Assembly (NCBI GenBank): GCA_019347575.1
Contig: JAHWKY010000001.1
Span: 62,001 to 126,000, forward strand
Length of the DNA stretch: 64,000 nt
Source: Actinomycetota bacterium
GTDB lineage: Bacteria > Actinomycetota > Nitriliruptoria > Nitriliruptorales > Nitriliruptoraceae
Direction of reading: 5' to 3'
Positions 24,114 through 32,369 of the stretch are shown piece after piece (position 1 is the stretch's first letter; the number at the start of each line of letters is the position of its first letter). The position numbers were made by a program, and so were the translations under genes. Below the pieces are notes generated by a model. The model was not told where the DNA came from. It was given only the letters and a program-made list of their open reading frames with translations, and ran no database searches.

Positions 24114-24906
24114 GGCGGTGACGACCGACGCCCCGACACGCTCGTGGGCGGGATGGTTCCCGCGGCAGTGGGCCGCCATCGACGCCGAGACCGTGGAGCG
24201 CCGGCCCTTCGGGGCGTTCGAGTCCGGCCTGCTCGTCGCCGCCGCCATCGCGCTCGTCTTCCAGCGTTTCCCCGCCCGTGGTGACGCGCTCCAGCGGACG
24301 CTCGACCCGGACAGCACGTGGTTCGATCTGGCCGACCAGCTCCAGTGGGGGCTGGGCACGTCGTTCGCGTACATCGCGATCCCGCTCGCCTACCTCGCGC
24401 TGACGCGCGCCCCGATCCGCGACTACAACCTCGGCTGGCGCGGCACCCAGCGTCACCTCCCGATGTACCTCGCGATGCTCGTGCTGATGGGGCTGCCCAT
24501 CCTCATGGTGTCGGTCACAGGCGACTACCAGCGCATCTACCCCTTCTACGACAGCGCGCACCGGTCGTGGACCGACCTGGTCGCGTGGGAGCTGGTGTAC
24601 GGGCTGCAGTTCGTGGGGCTCGAGTTCTTCTTCCGGGGCTTCCTGCTGCAGGGACTGCGTCCCGCGTTCGGGCACGCGGCCATCTTCGTCATGGTCGTTC
24701 CCTACTGCATGCTGCACTTCGGCAAGACCTGGTCGGAATCGCTGGCGGCGATCGTCGCGGGGATCGTCCTCGGCACGCTCGCCATGCGGTGGCGGTCGAT
24801 CTGGGGCGGCGTGCTCATCCACTGGACCGTCGCCATCTCGATGGACGTGGCTTCGCTGACGCGGCAAGGCCGTTTCCCACCGGGAGAGCTGTTCCCCCCT
24901 GGGTAG
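24106..24906 (+). CDS. CPBP family intramembrane metalloprotease-like protein
   Basis: This 266-residue integral membrane protein has about six or seven helices. The CPBP (Abi) signature is seen as VGLEFFFRGFLLQGLRP, then a helix with MLHFGK, and GGVLIHWTVA near the end. The first Glu of the usual EExxxR pair is replaced (LEFFFR keeps one Glu and the Arg), while both later His-containing motifs are present. The family includes Rce1-like proteases and bacteriocin-immunity proteins; the role here is unknown. The GTG start overlaps the GNAT remnant by eight bases. Confidence 0.78.
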   Translation: MAEAVTTDAPTRSWAGWFPRQWAAIDAETVERRPFGAFESGLLVAAAIALVFQRFPARGDALQRTLDPDSTWFDLADQLQWGLGTSFAYIAIPLAYLALTRAPIRDYNLGWRGTQRHLPMYLAMLVLMGLPILMVSVTGDYQRIYPFYDSAHRSWTDLVAWELVYGLQFVGLEFFFRGFLLQGLRPAFGHAAIFVMVVPYCMLHFGKTWSESLAAIVAGIVLGTLAMRWRSIWGGVLIHWTVAISMDVASLTRQGRFPPGELFPPG

Positions 24907-24909
24907 GCT
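24904..24909 (+). promoter_or_regulatory. -10 box for hom-thrC
   Basis: TAGGCT, 41 bases upstream of the hom GTG and overlapping the stop of the CPBP gene. It lets hom-thrC be transcribed independently of the lysA string. Confidence 0.4.
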
Positions 24910-24949
24910 CGGCTGACACCTCTGTGCGCGCGACCTCCGGAGAGCAGAC

Positions 24950-26245
24950 GTGGACCGCATCATCCGCATCGGCCTGCTCGGCTGCGGCACCGTCGGAAGC
25001 GGCGTCGTGCGCATCCTCGACGCCGGGGCGGATGACATCGCCGCGCGGACCGGGGCCAAGCTGGAGATCACCCGCGTCGCGGTCCGCGACGCCAGCCGGG
25101 TCCGCGACCTGCCGCTCCCCCCGGACGTGTTCACCGATGATGCTGATGCGGTTGTCGCCGCCGAGGACGTCGACGTCATCGTCGAGGTGATGGGTGGCCG
25201 CGACCCCGCGGGGCGCCTCGTTCGCCGAGCGCTCGCGCTGGGGAAACCGGTCGTCACCGCCAACAAGGAGCTCGTGGCCCACGAGGGACCGGAGCTGTTC
25301 GACGCGGCCGACGCCGCCGGTGTGGACCTGATGTACGAGGCGGCGGTCGCTGGCGCGATCCCCATCATCAAGCCCCTCAAGGAATCGCTCGCTGGTGACC
25401 GCGTGCGCCGCGTCGCGGGGATCCTCAACGGCACGACCAACTACATCCTCACGCGCATGACCGAGGAGGGGGTCGGCTACCCCGAGGCCCTCGCCGAGGC
25501 GCAAGCACTCGGGTACGCCGAGGCCGATCCGACCGCCGACGTCGGAGGTCACGATGCCGCGAGCAAGTGCGCCATCCTCGCGTCGCTCGCCTTCGACACG
25601 CGCGTCCACGCGGAGGAGGTCTACCGCGAGGGCATCGAAGCGGTCACCGCCACCGACATCCGGGTCGCCGACCGTCTCGGATACGTGATCAAGCTCCTCG
25701 CGATCGCTTCGGAGGTCGAGGGCGCCGTCGCCGTGCGGGTCCACCCGACCTTCGTCCAGAAGACCCATCCTCTGGCTGCGGTGCGCGAGAGCTTCAACGC
25801 CATCTTCGTGCAGGCGGATGCGGCGGGCGAGCTGATGTTCTACGGGCGGGGCGCGGGGTCGCTCCCGACCGGATCCGCGGTCGTGGGTGACATCATCGAC
25901 GTCGTGCGCAACCTGCTGCAGGCGTCGCGTGGCCCTACCGAGGTATCGCACCAGGCCAAGCCGCTGCGTCCCATCGAGGACCTGTCCACCCAGTACTACA
26001 TCCTGCTCGACGTCGACGACCGACCCGGCGTCCTCGCGGCGGTGGCGGCGATCACCAGCGACCACGAGGTGTCCATCGCGCAGGTGTGGCAGGAGGGCCA
26101 CGGTGACACGGCGCAGCTGGTCCTCATCACCCACCGCAACACCGAGGGCGCGCTGCGGGCGACGGTCGAGGCGATGGCCGCTGCGGCCGGCGTCCGCTCC
26201 GTGGCGAGCGTGCTCCGTGTGGAGTCCGAGGTGCTGTCGACGTGA
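24950..26245 (+). CDS. hom: Homoserine dehydrogenase
   Basis: This 431-residue enzyme reduces aspartate semialdehyde to homoserine. It has the NAD(P)-binding [12 protein letters not shown], then the catalytic region with VTANKELVA and [16 protein letters not shown]-terminal ACT domain (about 352-425, opening [15 protein letters not shown]) is typical of the threonine-inhibited actinobacterial and Gram-positive enzymes. The GTG start has GGAGAG upstream. Its stop overlaps the thrC start (GTGA). Confidence 0.95.
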   Translation: MDRIIRIGLLGCGTVGSGVVRILDAGADDIAARTGAKLEITRVAVRDASRVRDLPLPPDVFTDDADAVVAAEDVDVIVEVMGGRDPAGRLVRRALALGKPVVTANKELVAHEGPELFDAADAAGVDLMYEAAVAGAIPIIKPLKESLAGDRVRRVAGILNGTTNYILTRMTEEGVGYPEALAEAQALGYAEADPTADVGGHDAASKCAILASLAFDTRVHAEEVYREGIEAVTATDIRVADRLGYVIKLLAIASEVEGAVAVRVHPTFVQKTHPLAAVRESFNAIFVQADAAGELMFYGRGAGSLPTGSAVVGDIIDVVRNLLQASRGPTEVSHQAKPLRPIEDLSTQYYILLDVDDRPGVLAAVAAITSDHEVSIAQVWQEGHGDTAQLVLITHRNTEGALRATVEAMAAAAGVRSVASVLRVESEVLST

Positions 26246-27297
26246 GCGGGCAGTGGCGCGGTGTGATCGAGGAGTACCGCGACCGCATGCCCGTGGCTGC
26301 CGACACCCCCGTCGTCACGTTGCGCGAGGGCGGTACGCCGCTGATCCACTCGGAGCGGCTCTCGCAGTTGACCGGCTGCGAAGTCCACCTCAAGTTCGAC
26401 GGGGCCAACCCCACGGGATCGTTCAAGGATCGCGGGATGACCGTCGCCATCACCAAGGCGGTCGAGGCCGGAGCGAAGGCGGTCATCTGTGCGAGTACCG
26501 GCAACACCTCGGCGTCCGCGGCCGCGTACGCCGCCAAGGCGGGGCTGGTGTGCGGCGTGATCGTCCCCAAGGGCAAGATCGCCCTCGGCAAGCTCGCCCA
26601 GGCGCTGGTCCACGGCGCGCGCGTGCTGCAGGTCGATGGGAACTTCGATCAGGCGCTGCAGATCTGCCAGACGCTCGACGAGAAGTACCCGGTCACGCTC
26701 GTCAACTCGACCAACCCGTTCCGCATCGACGGCCAGCGCTCCGGAGCGTGGGAGGTGTGCGACTTCCTCGGTCGTGCCCCGGACGTGCACGTGATGCCCG
26801 TCGGCAACGCCGGCAACATCACCGCGTACTGGCGCGGGTACCGCGAGTACCACGGGGACGGCATCATCGATCGCCTCCCGGTCATGCGTGGGTGGCAGGC
26901 CGCCGGGGCCAACCCGATCGTGCGGGGTGAGCCGGTCGAGCAGCCCCAGACCATCGCGACGGCCATCCGTATCGGCAACCCGGTGTCGTGGCAGCACGCC
27001 GTCGAGGCTGCCGACGCCTCGGGTGGGTCGATCCGCGACGTCACCGATCGCGAGATCCTGCAGGCCTACCGTGAGCTCGCTCGCGAGGGAGTCTTCTGCG
27101 AGCTGGCCTCTGCCGCCTCCGCGGCCGGCCTGAAGAAGCTGCACGCCGGCGGTGACCTCGACGCTGGTCAGACCGTCGTGTGCGTCCTCACCGGGCACGG
27201 CCTGAAGGATCCCGACTGGGCGGTCGCTGGGGCGGCGCAGCCTCCGGTGATCCCCGTGGACGTCGACGCTGCCGCGGAGCTCCTCGACCTCGCCTGA
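26242..27297 (+). CDS. thrC: Threonine synthase
   Basis: This 351-residue PLP enzyme is of the short class II type. It converts O-phosphohomoserine to threonine. The PLP lysine is in [25 protein letters not shown] and [16 protein letters not shown] are the phosphate-binding and glycine-rich loops. It is coupled to hom. In related genomes thrB follows directly, but here a SIMPL-domain gene on the other strand and a strong terminator separate them. Confidence 0.95.
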   Translation: MSGQWRGVIEEYRDRMPVAADTPVVTLREGGTPLIHSERLSQLTGCEVHLKFDGANPTGSFKDRGMTVAITKAVEAGAKAVICASTGNTSASAAAYAAKAGLVCGVIVPKGKIALGKLAQALVHGARVLQVDGNFDQALQICQTLDEKYPVTLVNSTNPFRIDGQRSGAWEVCDFLGRAPDVHVMPVGNAGNITAYWRGYREYHGDGIIDRLPVMRGWQAAGANPIVRGEPVEQPQTIATAIRIGNPVSWQHAVEAADASGGSIRDVTDREILQAYRELAREGVFCELASAASAAGLKKLHAGGDLDAGQTVVCVLTGHGLKDPDWAVAGAAQPPVIPVDVDAAAELLDLA

Positions 27298-27311
27298 ATC
27301 CCGCGACTGAG

Positions 27312-27362
27312 GGAAGGTCGAACCCTTGAACCGGGCCTCCCGGTTCAGCGGTTCAACCTTCC
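27312..27362. terminator. Long hairpin between thrC and the SIMPL-domain gene
   Basis: A nested, nearly perfect palindrome: GGAAGGT at 27312 pairs with ACCTTCC ending at 27362, and inside it GAACCGGG pairs with CCCGGTTC across the loop CCT. It lies between two convergent genes, so it can serve both strands. The SIMPL-domain stop codon (27355-27353) lies inside its right arm. Confidence 0.75.
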
Positions 27363-28081
27363 GACGGCTCACGGGGTTCGAGGTGGAAGGTGACCTCGAC
27401 GGTGGCGTGCACGTCGCGCGCGCCGGGGCGCAGATCGAGCTCGGGGGCGGGCTGTGGTGCTGCGCCCGGCGGGGCGCCGCGCAAGGGCATCCGCGCTGCG
27501 GGGGCTGCTGCGGGGCGCAGGGGTTCCTCGGGCACGATCGGCGACACCGTGCTCACGCCGGGCTCGACTACCCGGAGTGCCTCCCCGAGTCGCTGACCCA
27601 ACCCGTCGGCGTAGGCCTCTGCGCGGCTCCGAGCCGCACGCGCCGCCTTGGCGCAAGCCTCCGCCCAGGCGGGATGTTCCGGCGTCAGCGTCCACCGTGG
27701 TCCCTGCACATCCGCGCCGGTCGCCGTGACCGCTTCCGCGATGACCGTCCCGAGCGGCTCCGCGTTCGACGTGCGGATGTCGATGCGCGCCGTCGCGTGG
27801 TGCCCCTTCGACAACCAGCGGGTGCCGTCACGCTCGCGGTCCTCGCGCACCCGGATGGACGTGGCGCGGTCGTCCTCACCGATGCCGTTGCGCTCCAGCA
27901 GTGCCACGATCGCATCGACGTCGCGGGTCACCTCCTCGAGCGCCGCGTCCGACGAACGAGCGCTGGCCGCCAGTTCCAGTACCAGGTGTGCCTCGTCGGG
28001 TACAGCCCGGACGGTGCCGCTGCCGCGGACGCTCACGGTCGGCAGGAGCCTGGAGTCCATGTCCTCGGTGCCGCTCGCCAT
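27353..28081 (-). CDS. SIMPL (DUF541) domain protein
   Basis: This 242-residue protein carries a SIMPL domain (VSVRGSGTVRAVPDEAHLVL near the start, then a WTLTPEHPAWAEACAKAARAARSRAEAYA helix pair). No signal peptide is evident, which is less usual as many SIMPL proteins are periplasmic or secreted. A Pro/Ala-rich linker precedes a final beta strand (ATVEVTFHLEP). The ATG at 28081 follows GAGGGGG. The family forms oligomeric rings of unknown function. Its last codons (PSEG) are read from the terminator hairpin. Confidence 0.8.
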   Translation of the reverse strand: MASGTEDMDSRLLPTVSVRGSGTVRAVPDEAHLVLELAASARSSDAALEEVTRDVDAIVALLERNGIGEDDRATSIRVREDRERDGTRWLSKGHHATARIDIRTSNAEPLGTVIAEAVTATGADVQGPRWTLTPEHPAWAEACAKAARAARSRAEAYADGLGQRLGEALRVVEPGVSTVSPIVPEEPLRPAAAPAARMPLRGAPPGAAPQPAPELDLRPGARDVHATVEVTFHLEPREPSEG

Positions 28082-28329
28082 CGTGACCCCCTCATCGACG
28101 CCGGTGGAGCCTACGTGTGCGGACGAGGGGGTGACGTCTCTGGCGCTGGAGCACTGGCAGACCGTGCTGCTCGTCAGGCGCGACGAGCTCGAGCACGTAC
28201 ACGCGACCGCCGCGCACAGCGGACGAGGTGAGACGCCGTGACGCCAGGAGCCACGGGGCGCTCCCAACGCTCAGGTCCTACGCGGACCATCGTCGTGCGT
28301 TGGAGGGCTTGGCGCGGAACCGGGTGGGT

Positions 28330-28423
28330 GACGGAAACACGCGTGGATGCGTGTTCCTGTCGGGCTGGCGCGCCCTGGCTGCGATGGCGGTGACGGGAAC
28401 GCGCGTGGATGCGTGTTCCCGTC
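28330..28423. repeat. Twin hairpins in the SIMPL-thrB divergent region
   Basis: Two copies of a 32-base palindrome start at 28330 and 28392, 62 bases apart. Each has a 13-base arm, the middle GTGGAT and the other arm. The second is nearly perfect: GACGGGAACGCGC against GCGTGTTCCCGTC with one G-T pair. The first has a matching plan with two weak positions. A TATAGC box at about 28429 follows and may be the thrB -10. The rest of the gap (28082-28474) holds no gene I can support. Confidence 0.75.
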
Positions 28424-28474
28424 GTGATATAGCGTGCCGATCGACCATGGGTCGTGTCGATGCACGGAGGATCG

Positions 28475-29362
28475 TTGGACCGTCCACCGCTCCGGGTCCG
28501 CGTGCCGGCGACCTCCGCCAACCTCGGCCCGGGCTACGACGCTTTCGGTGTCGCGCTGACCCGTCACCTCGTCGCCGAGGTCACGGCCCGAGCCGACGCC
28601 CGTGTCGAGACGGTCGGAGAGGGCGCTGGCGAGGTCGCCACGGGGGACGACAACCTCGTCTGGGCATCCCTCGCGGCGTTCTGTGATGCGTACGGTGTGG
28701 CCCCCCCCGACGTCAGCCTGCGTGTGGACAACCGCGTTCCCCTCGAGCGGGGACTCGGGTCGTCGTCGGCCGCGATCGTGGCCGGCCTCGTGTTGGCCCG
28801 AGCGGTCAGCGGCGTGACGGTCGGGGATCGGGACCTCGTCGCGTTGGCGACCCGGATCGAGGGCCACCCCGACAACGTCGTCCCGGCGTTGCTCGGTGGC
28901 GTCACCGTGACGGCGTCGACCGGGGACGGGACGCTGGTCGTGAGGCGGGTGCAGCCGCACGCCCGGCTGCGCCCCGTGCTCTTCGTACCGGCGCAGCGCC
29001 AGAACACCGCGGCGGCACGCAGTGTCTTGCCGACCGAGGTCGCGCTCGCGACGGCGGCCGACCAGGCCGCTCGTGCCGGACACGTCCTCGGGGCGTTCAT
29101 CGGCGCCTGGCCGGTCGACGCTCGATTGGCCGGGGACCACCTCCACGAACCGCGTCGGCTCGAGGTCATGGCTGCGTCAGGAGTTCTGGTCTCCGAGCTG
29201 CGGGCCGAGGGACACCACAGCTGGCTGTCGGGAGCCGGGCCCGCGGTCGGTGCCGCGGTGACGCGCCCGACGCCGACCGAGCCGATCGCCACGCTCGCCC
29301 GCCGTCACGGGTTCGAGCTCGTGATGCTCGATTGGGACCTGAGCGGAGCGACCACCGCCTGA
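28475..29362 (+). CDS. thrB: Homoserine kinase
   Basis: This GHMP-family kinase phosphorylates homoserine for ThrC. It has the N-terminal VPATSANLGPGYDAFG, the ATP-binding PLERGLGSSSAAIVAG, and a C-terminal SWLSGAGPAVGA. The length of about 295 residues is normal. TTG at 28475 was chosen because GGAGG lies four bases upstream. ATG at 28460 and GTG at 28454 are in frame and give 5-7 more residues, so the start is uncertain. It is cut off from hom-thrC by a convergent gene and a terminator, so it needs its own promoter. Confidence 0.93.
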   Translation: MDRPPLRVRVPATSANLGPGYDAFGVALTRHLVAEVTARADARVETVGEGAGEVATGDDNLVWASLAAFCDAYGVAPPDVSLRVDNRVPLERGLGSSSAAIVAGLVLARAVSGVTVGDRDLVALATRIEGHPDNVVPALLGGVTVTASTGDGTLVVRRVQPHARLRPVLFVPAQRQNTAAARSVLPTEVALATAADQAARAGHVLGAFIGAWPVDARLAGDHLHEPRRLEVMAASGVLVSELRAEGHHSWLSGAGPAVGAAVTRPTPTEPIATLARRHGFELVMLDWDLSGATTA

Positions 29363-29680
29363 GGCTCGGGATCGTCGTTCTCACCGTAGGTACGTGCAGA
29401 CGCGTGCCGAGACGATATAGTTGACCCGTCGACCGCGCAGAGCCCCCGCGTCCAGCGGGATCTCTGATCTCCGCACCCTCGTGTAGGACTCGTGTAGACA
29501 CCTCCTCCACGTCGCTCTGCGGACACCTCGCGGGACCGGTCTTCCTTCCCCGACCGGTCGCGGGATGAGCGTGCTCGACGAACCCCGTTCCCCCGTCGTC
29601 CGGGTCTGCCGGCACTGGGTCGGGGGAAGGTGCGGGGCTCGTGCGCCAACCGCGTGACGAGGAAGATCGAAGGGAGCAGG
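29363..29680 (+). other. Non-coding stretch upstream of transaldolase gene
   Basis: These 318 bases hold no gene I can support. A TATAGT box lies near 29414, with no clear -35 box. A stable hairpin lies further on (GACCGGTC repeated as an inverted pair across about 12 bases, near 29540-29570). If TATAGT is the promoter, the transaldolase message has a leader of about 250 bases that could be structured. Confidence 0.4.
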
Positions 29681-30337
29681 GTGAAGCTCTTCCTGGATAC
29701 CGCCAACATCAGCGAGATCAGCGAGATCAACGCGTGGGGTGTGCTCGACGGCGTGACCACCAACCCCACCCTCGCGGCGCGTGAGGGCAAGGACTTCGCG
29801 TCTATGATCAAGGAGATCTGCGCCGAGGTCACCGGTGACGTGTCGGCCGAGGTGGTCTCCACCGAGACCGAGTCGATGGTCGACGAAGCCCGCAAGCTCG
29901 CCGCCATCGCCTCGAACGTGGTGGTGAAGATCCCGCTCATCCCGGCGGGTCTCGCAGCGGTCAAGATCCTCGCCGGGGAACAGATCCGCACCAACGTGAC
30001 GTTGTGTTTCTCGCCCACGCAGGCCATCCTTGCTGCCAAGGCCGGGGCTTCGTACGTCTCCCCGTTCCTGGGGCGTCTCGATGACATCTCCAGCGACGGC
30101 ATGGACCTGTTAGCGCGTATCTGCGAGATCTTCCGGGTGCAGGGGTACGAGACCGAGGTTCTGGCCGCGTCGTTGCGCCACCCCATGCACGTCGTTGACG
30201 CGGCGCTCGTGGGCGCGGACATCGCCACGATGCCGGCCAAGGTGTTCCACCAGATGGTCAAGCACCCCCTGACGGACAAGGGACTCGACCAGTTCCTGGC
30301 GGACTGGAGGACCTACCAGGACTCCCTGCACTCCTGA
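29681..30337 (+). CDS. Transaldolase of the Fsa/TalC small type
   Basis: This 218-residue TIM-barrel aldolase starts KLFLDTANISEI, the standard opening of the small transaldolase / fructose-6-phosphate aldolase group. The Schiff-base lysine is in VVVKIPLIPAG. TNPTLAAREG and ASYVSPFLGRLDD are further family segments. Reaction specificity (transaldolase in the pentose phosphate pathway or Fsa) cannot be fixed from sequence alone. GTG at 29681 has AGGGAG upstream. A tal-rho-rpmE order also occurs in Bacillus. Confidence 0.9.
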   Translation: MKLFLDTANISEISEINAWGVLDGVTTNPTLAAREGKDFASMIKEICAEVTGDVSAEVVSTETESMVDEARKLAAIASNVVVKIPLIPAGLAAVKILAGEQIRTNVTLCFSPTQAILAAKAGASYVSPFLGRLDDISSDGMDLLARICEIFRVQGYETEVLAASLRHPMHVVDAALVGADIATMPAKVFHQMVKHPLTDKGLDQFLADWRTYQDSLHS

Positions 30338-30382
30338 GAGACGGCATCCGAGCCGGGTGCCTGGACGACGAAGGTGAACGTG

Positions 30383-32074
30383 ATGGATCGAACCGGCCTC
30401 GAACGCAAGGCGCTCGTCGAGCTGCGCGAGATCGCCGCGGCGATGGAGCTCAAGGGCTACCAGCGCCTCAAGAAGGCCGATCTCGTCGATCTCATCATCG
30501 ACTCCGGTGGCGGCAGCAGCAACGGCAAGGCCAAGGGCAACGGCAAGAAGGACTCCGAGGACCGCGACACCGACACGTCGTCGGACCGCAAGGGCAAGGA
30601 CGAGGCCGAGTCGAAGCGGGACGACGGCTCGCACGGCGAAGGCGACGACGACGCCGGTGACGACGTGCAGCGGGAGCGCACACGCTCACGGGGCGGCAAG
30701 GGTGACGACGACGCGGACAGCGACGACGATGACGACGACGGCCGCAGCGAGCATGACGACGGCGGCAACGGTGGGGACGACGACACCAACCGCGGTGACG
30801 ACGACGGCGGCAACCGTGGTGATGACGACGGCGGCAACCCCAGTGATGACGACGGCGGCAACCGCAACCGCAACAAGCGCAACCGCAACAAGCGCAACCG
30901 CAACCGCAGCAAGGGCGGCGGTCAGCAACAGCAGCAGGAGGACCTGAGCGACGCCGAGGTCCGCGAGGGCGTGCTCGATCTGCTGCCCGAGGGGTACGGC
31001 TTCCTCCGCGTGACCGGCTACCTCGCCGGTGACCGCGACGTCTACGTGAGCCAGAGCTTCGTGCGACGCTACAACCTGCGGCGCGGTGACCTGATCAAGG
31101 GCCCGATCCGCCGCAACAAGAACAGCGACAAGTTCCCGGCCCTCGCCCGCGTCGACCAGATCGAGGGCGATGAAGCCAAGGACGGCGGTGGCAAGCGCGT
31201 CGACTTCAACAAGCTGACGCCGCTGTTCCCCAGGGAGCGTTTCCTGCTCGAGACCGAGGACGCTTCACCCGTCTCGATGCGGTTGGTCGACATGATGTCG
31301 CCCATCGGCAAGGGGCAGCGCGGGCTGATCGTGTCTCCACCGAAGGCTGGGAAGACCACGATCCTGAAGCAGCTGGCCCACGCCATCGAGACCAACAGCC
31401 CCGAGACGCACCTGATGGTGCTGCTGGTCGACGAGCGTCCCGAGGAGGTCACCGACTTCCAGCGTTCGACCAAGGGTGAGGTCATCGCCTCCACCTTCGA
31501 CCGGCCGGCCGATGACCACACTCAGGTCGCCGAGCTCTGCATCGAGCGTGCCAAGCGACTCGTCGAGCGCGGTAGGGATGTGGTGATCCTGCTGGACTCG
31601 ATCACCCGACTCGGACGCGCGTACAACCTGGCCGCGCCCGCGTCGGGTCGGATCCTCTCGGGTGGTATCGACTCCGCCGCGCTCTACCCCCCCAAGCGGT
31701 TCTTCGGCGCAGCTCGCAACATCGAGGAGGGTGGCTCGCTGACGATCATCGCGACCGCGCTCGTCGAAACCGGCTCGAAGATGGACGAGGTCATCTTCGA
31801 GGAGTTCAAGGGCACCGGGAACATGGAGCTGCGCCTCGATCGCAAGCTCGAGCAGAAGCGCATCTTCCCGGCTATCGACGTCGCCGCCAGCGGCACGCGG
31901 AAGGAGGAGCTGCTGCTCGAGAAGGACGACCTCGATGCCGTGTGGAAGCTGCGTCGCGTCGTCGCTTCCCTCGAGGGCGGCGCCGCGCTCGAGCTGCTCA
32001 TCGACAAGATCAAGGCGACCCGGAACAACGATCAGTTCCTACAGATGATCGCCAAGTCCAACCTCAACGTCTGA
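30383..32074 (+). CDS. rho: Transcription termination factor Rho with long acidic/Asn-Arg insert
   Basis: This hexameric RNA helicase has 563 residues. The N-terminal Rho_N helices fill about 1-40. A low-complexity region of about 140 residues follows: first Lys/Asp/Glu-rich, then repeated DDDGGN units, then repeated NRNK units. The RNA-binding cold-shock fold starts near [15 protein letters not shown]. The ATPase has the P-loop PPKAGKTT (about 318-325), the [12 protein letters not shown] segment and the R-loop region [28 protein letters not shown] (split here only by family landmarks). ATG at 30383 has GAAGG eight bases upstream; GTG at 30374 is an alternative. Inserts of this kind are known in actinobacterial Rho. 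Confidence 0.95.
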   Translation: MDRTGLERKALVELREIAAAMELKGYQRLKKADLVDLIIDSGGGSSNGKAKGNGKKDSEDRDTDTSSDRKGKDEAESKRDDGSHGEGDDDAGDDVQRERTRSRGGKGDDDADSDDDDDDGRSEHDDGGNGGDDDTNRGDDDGGNRGDDDGGNPSDDDGGNRNRNKRNRNKRNRNRSKGGGQQQQQEDLSDAEVREGVLDLLPEGYGFLRVTGYLAGDRDVYVSQSFVRRYNLRRGDLIKGPIRRNKNSDKFPALARVDQIEGDEAKDGGGKRVDFNKLTPLFPRERFLLETEDASPVSMRLVDMMSPIGKGQRGLIVSPPKAGKTTILKQLAHAIETNSPETHLMVLLVDERPEEVTDFQRSTKGEVIASTFDRPADDHTQVAELCIERAKRLVERGRDVVILLDSITRLGRAYNLAAPASGRILSGGIDSAALYPPKRFFGAARNIEEGGSLTIIATALVETGSKMDEVIFEEFKGTGNMELRLDRKLEQKRIFPAIDVAASGTRKEELLLEKDDLDAVWKLRRVVASLEGGAALELLIDKIKATRNNDQFLQMIAKSNLNV

Positions 32075-32113
32075 CCCGGCTCCCCGAGCCGCCCATACCC
32101 CTGGAGGAACACC

Positions 32114-32338
32114 ATGCGTCAGGGCATCCACCCAGAGTACGTCAAGGCCACCGTGACCTGCTCGTGCGGGAACCGGTTCGAGACCCGGGCCACCACCGAC
32201 GAGATCCACGTCGAGCTGTGCAGCCAGTGCCACCCGTTCTACACCGGCAAGCAGAAGCTGGTCGACACGGGTGGCCGCGTCGACCGCTTCCAGCGCCGCC
32301 TTCAGGCCGCCGAGGAAGCCAAGGCCAAGAAGAAGTAG
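32114..32338 (+). CDS. rpmE: Ribosomal protein bL31 (zinc-binding form)
   Basis: This 74-residue protein has the C+ type cysteines: CSCG near residue 16 and CSQC near 37, then the conserved [20 protein letters not shown]. Zinc-binding L31 sits on the large subunit and can be swapped for a zinc-free paralogue under zinc limitation. GGAGG lies seven bases before the ATG. It follows rho, as in Mycobacterium and Bacillus. Confidence 0.97.
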   Translation: MRQGIHPEYVKATVTCSCGNRFETRATTDEIHVELCSQCHPFYTGKQKLVDTGGRVDRFQRRLQAAEEAKAKKK

Positions 32339-32369
32339 GCATCGACGGCGCCAGCTCCCGGAGCGCACC

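Noticed and set aside
24106-24906. Phage or plasmid immunity (Abi) gene as part of a defence island
   Set aside because: CPBP proteins are common housekeeping membrane proteins. The neighbours are amino-acid genes with no defence or mobile functions.
29414-29426. TTGACC near 29420 as a -35 box for the transaldolase gene
   Set aside because: No acceptable -10 box lies 16-18 bases downstream; TATAGT just upstream is the better candidate.
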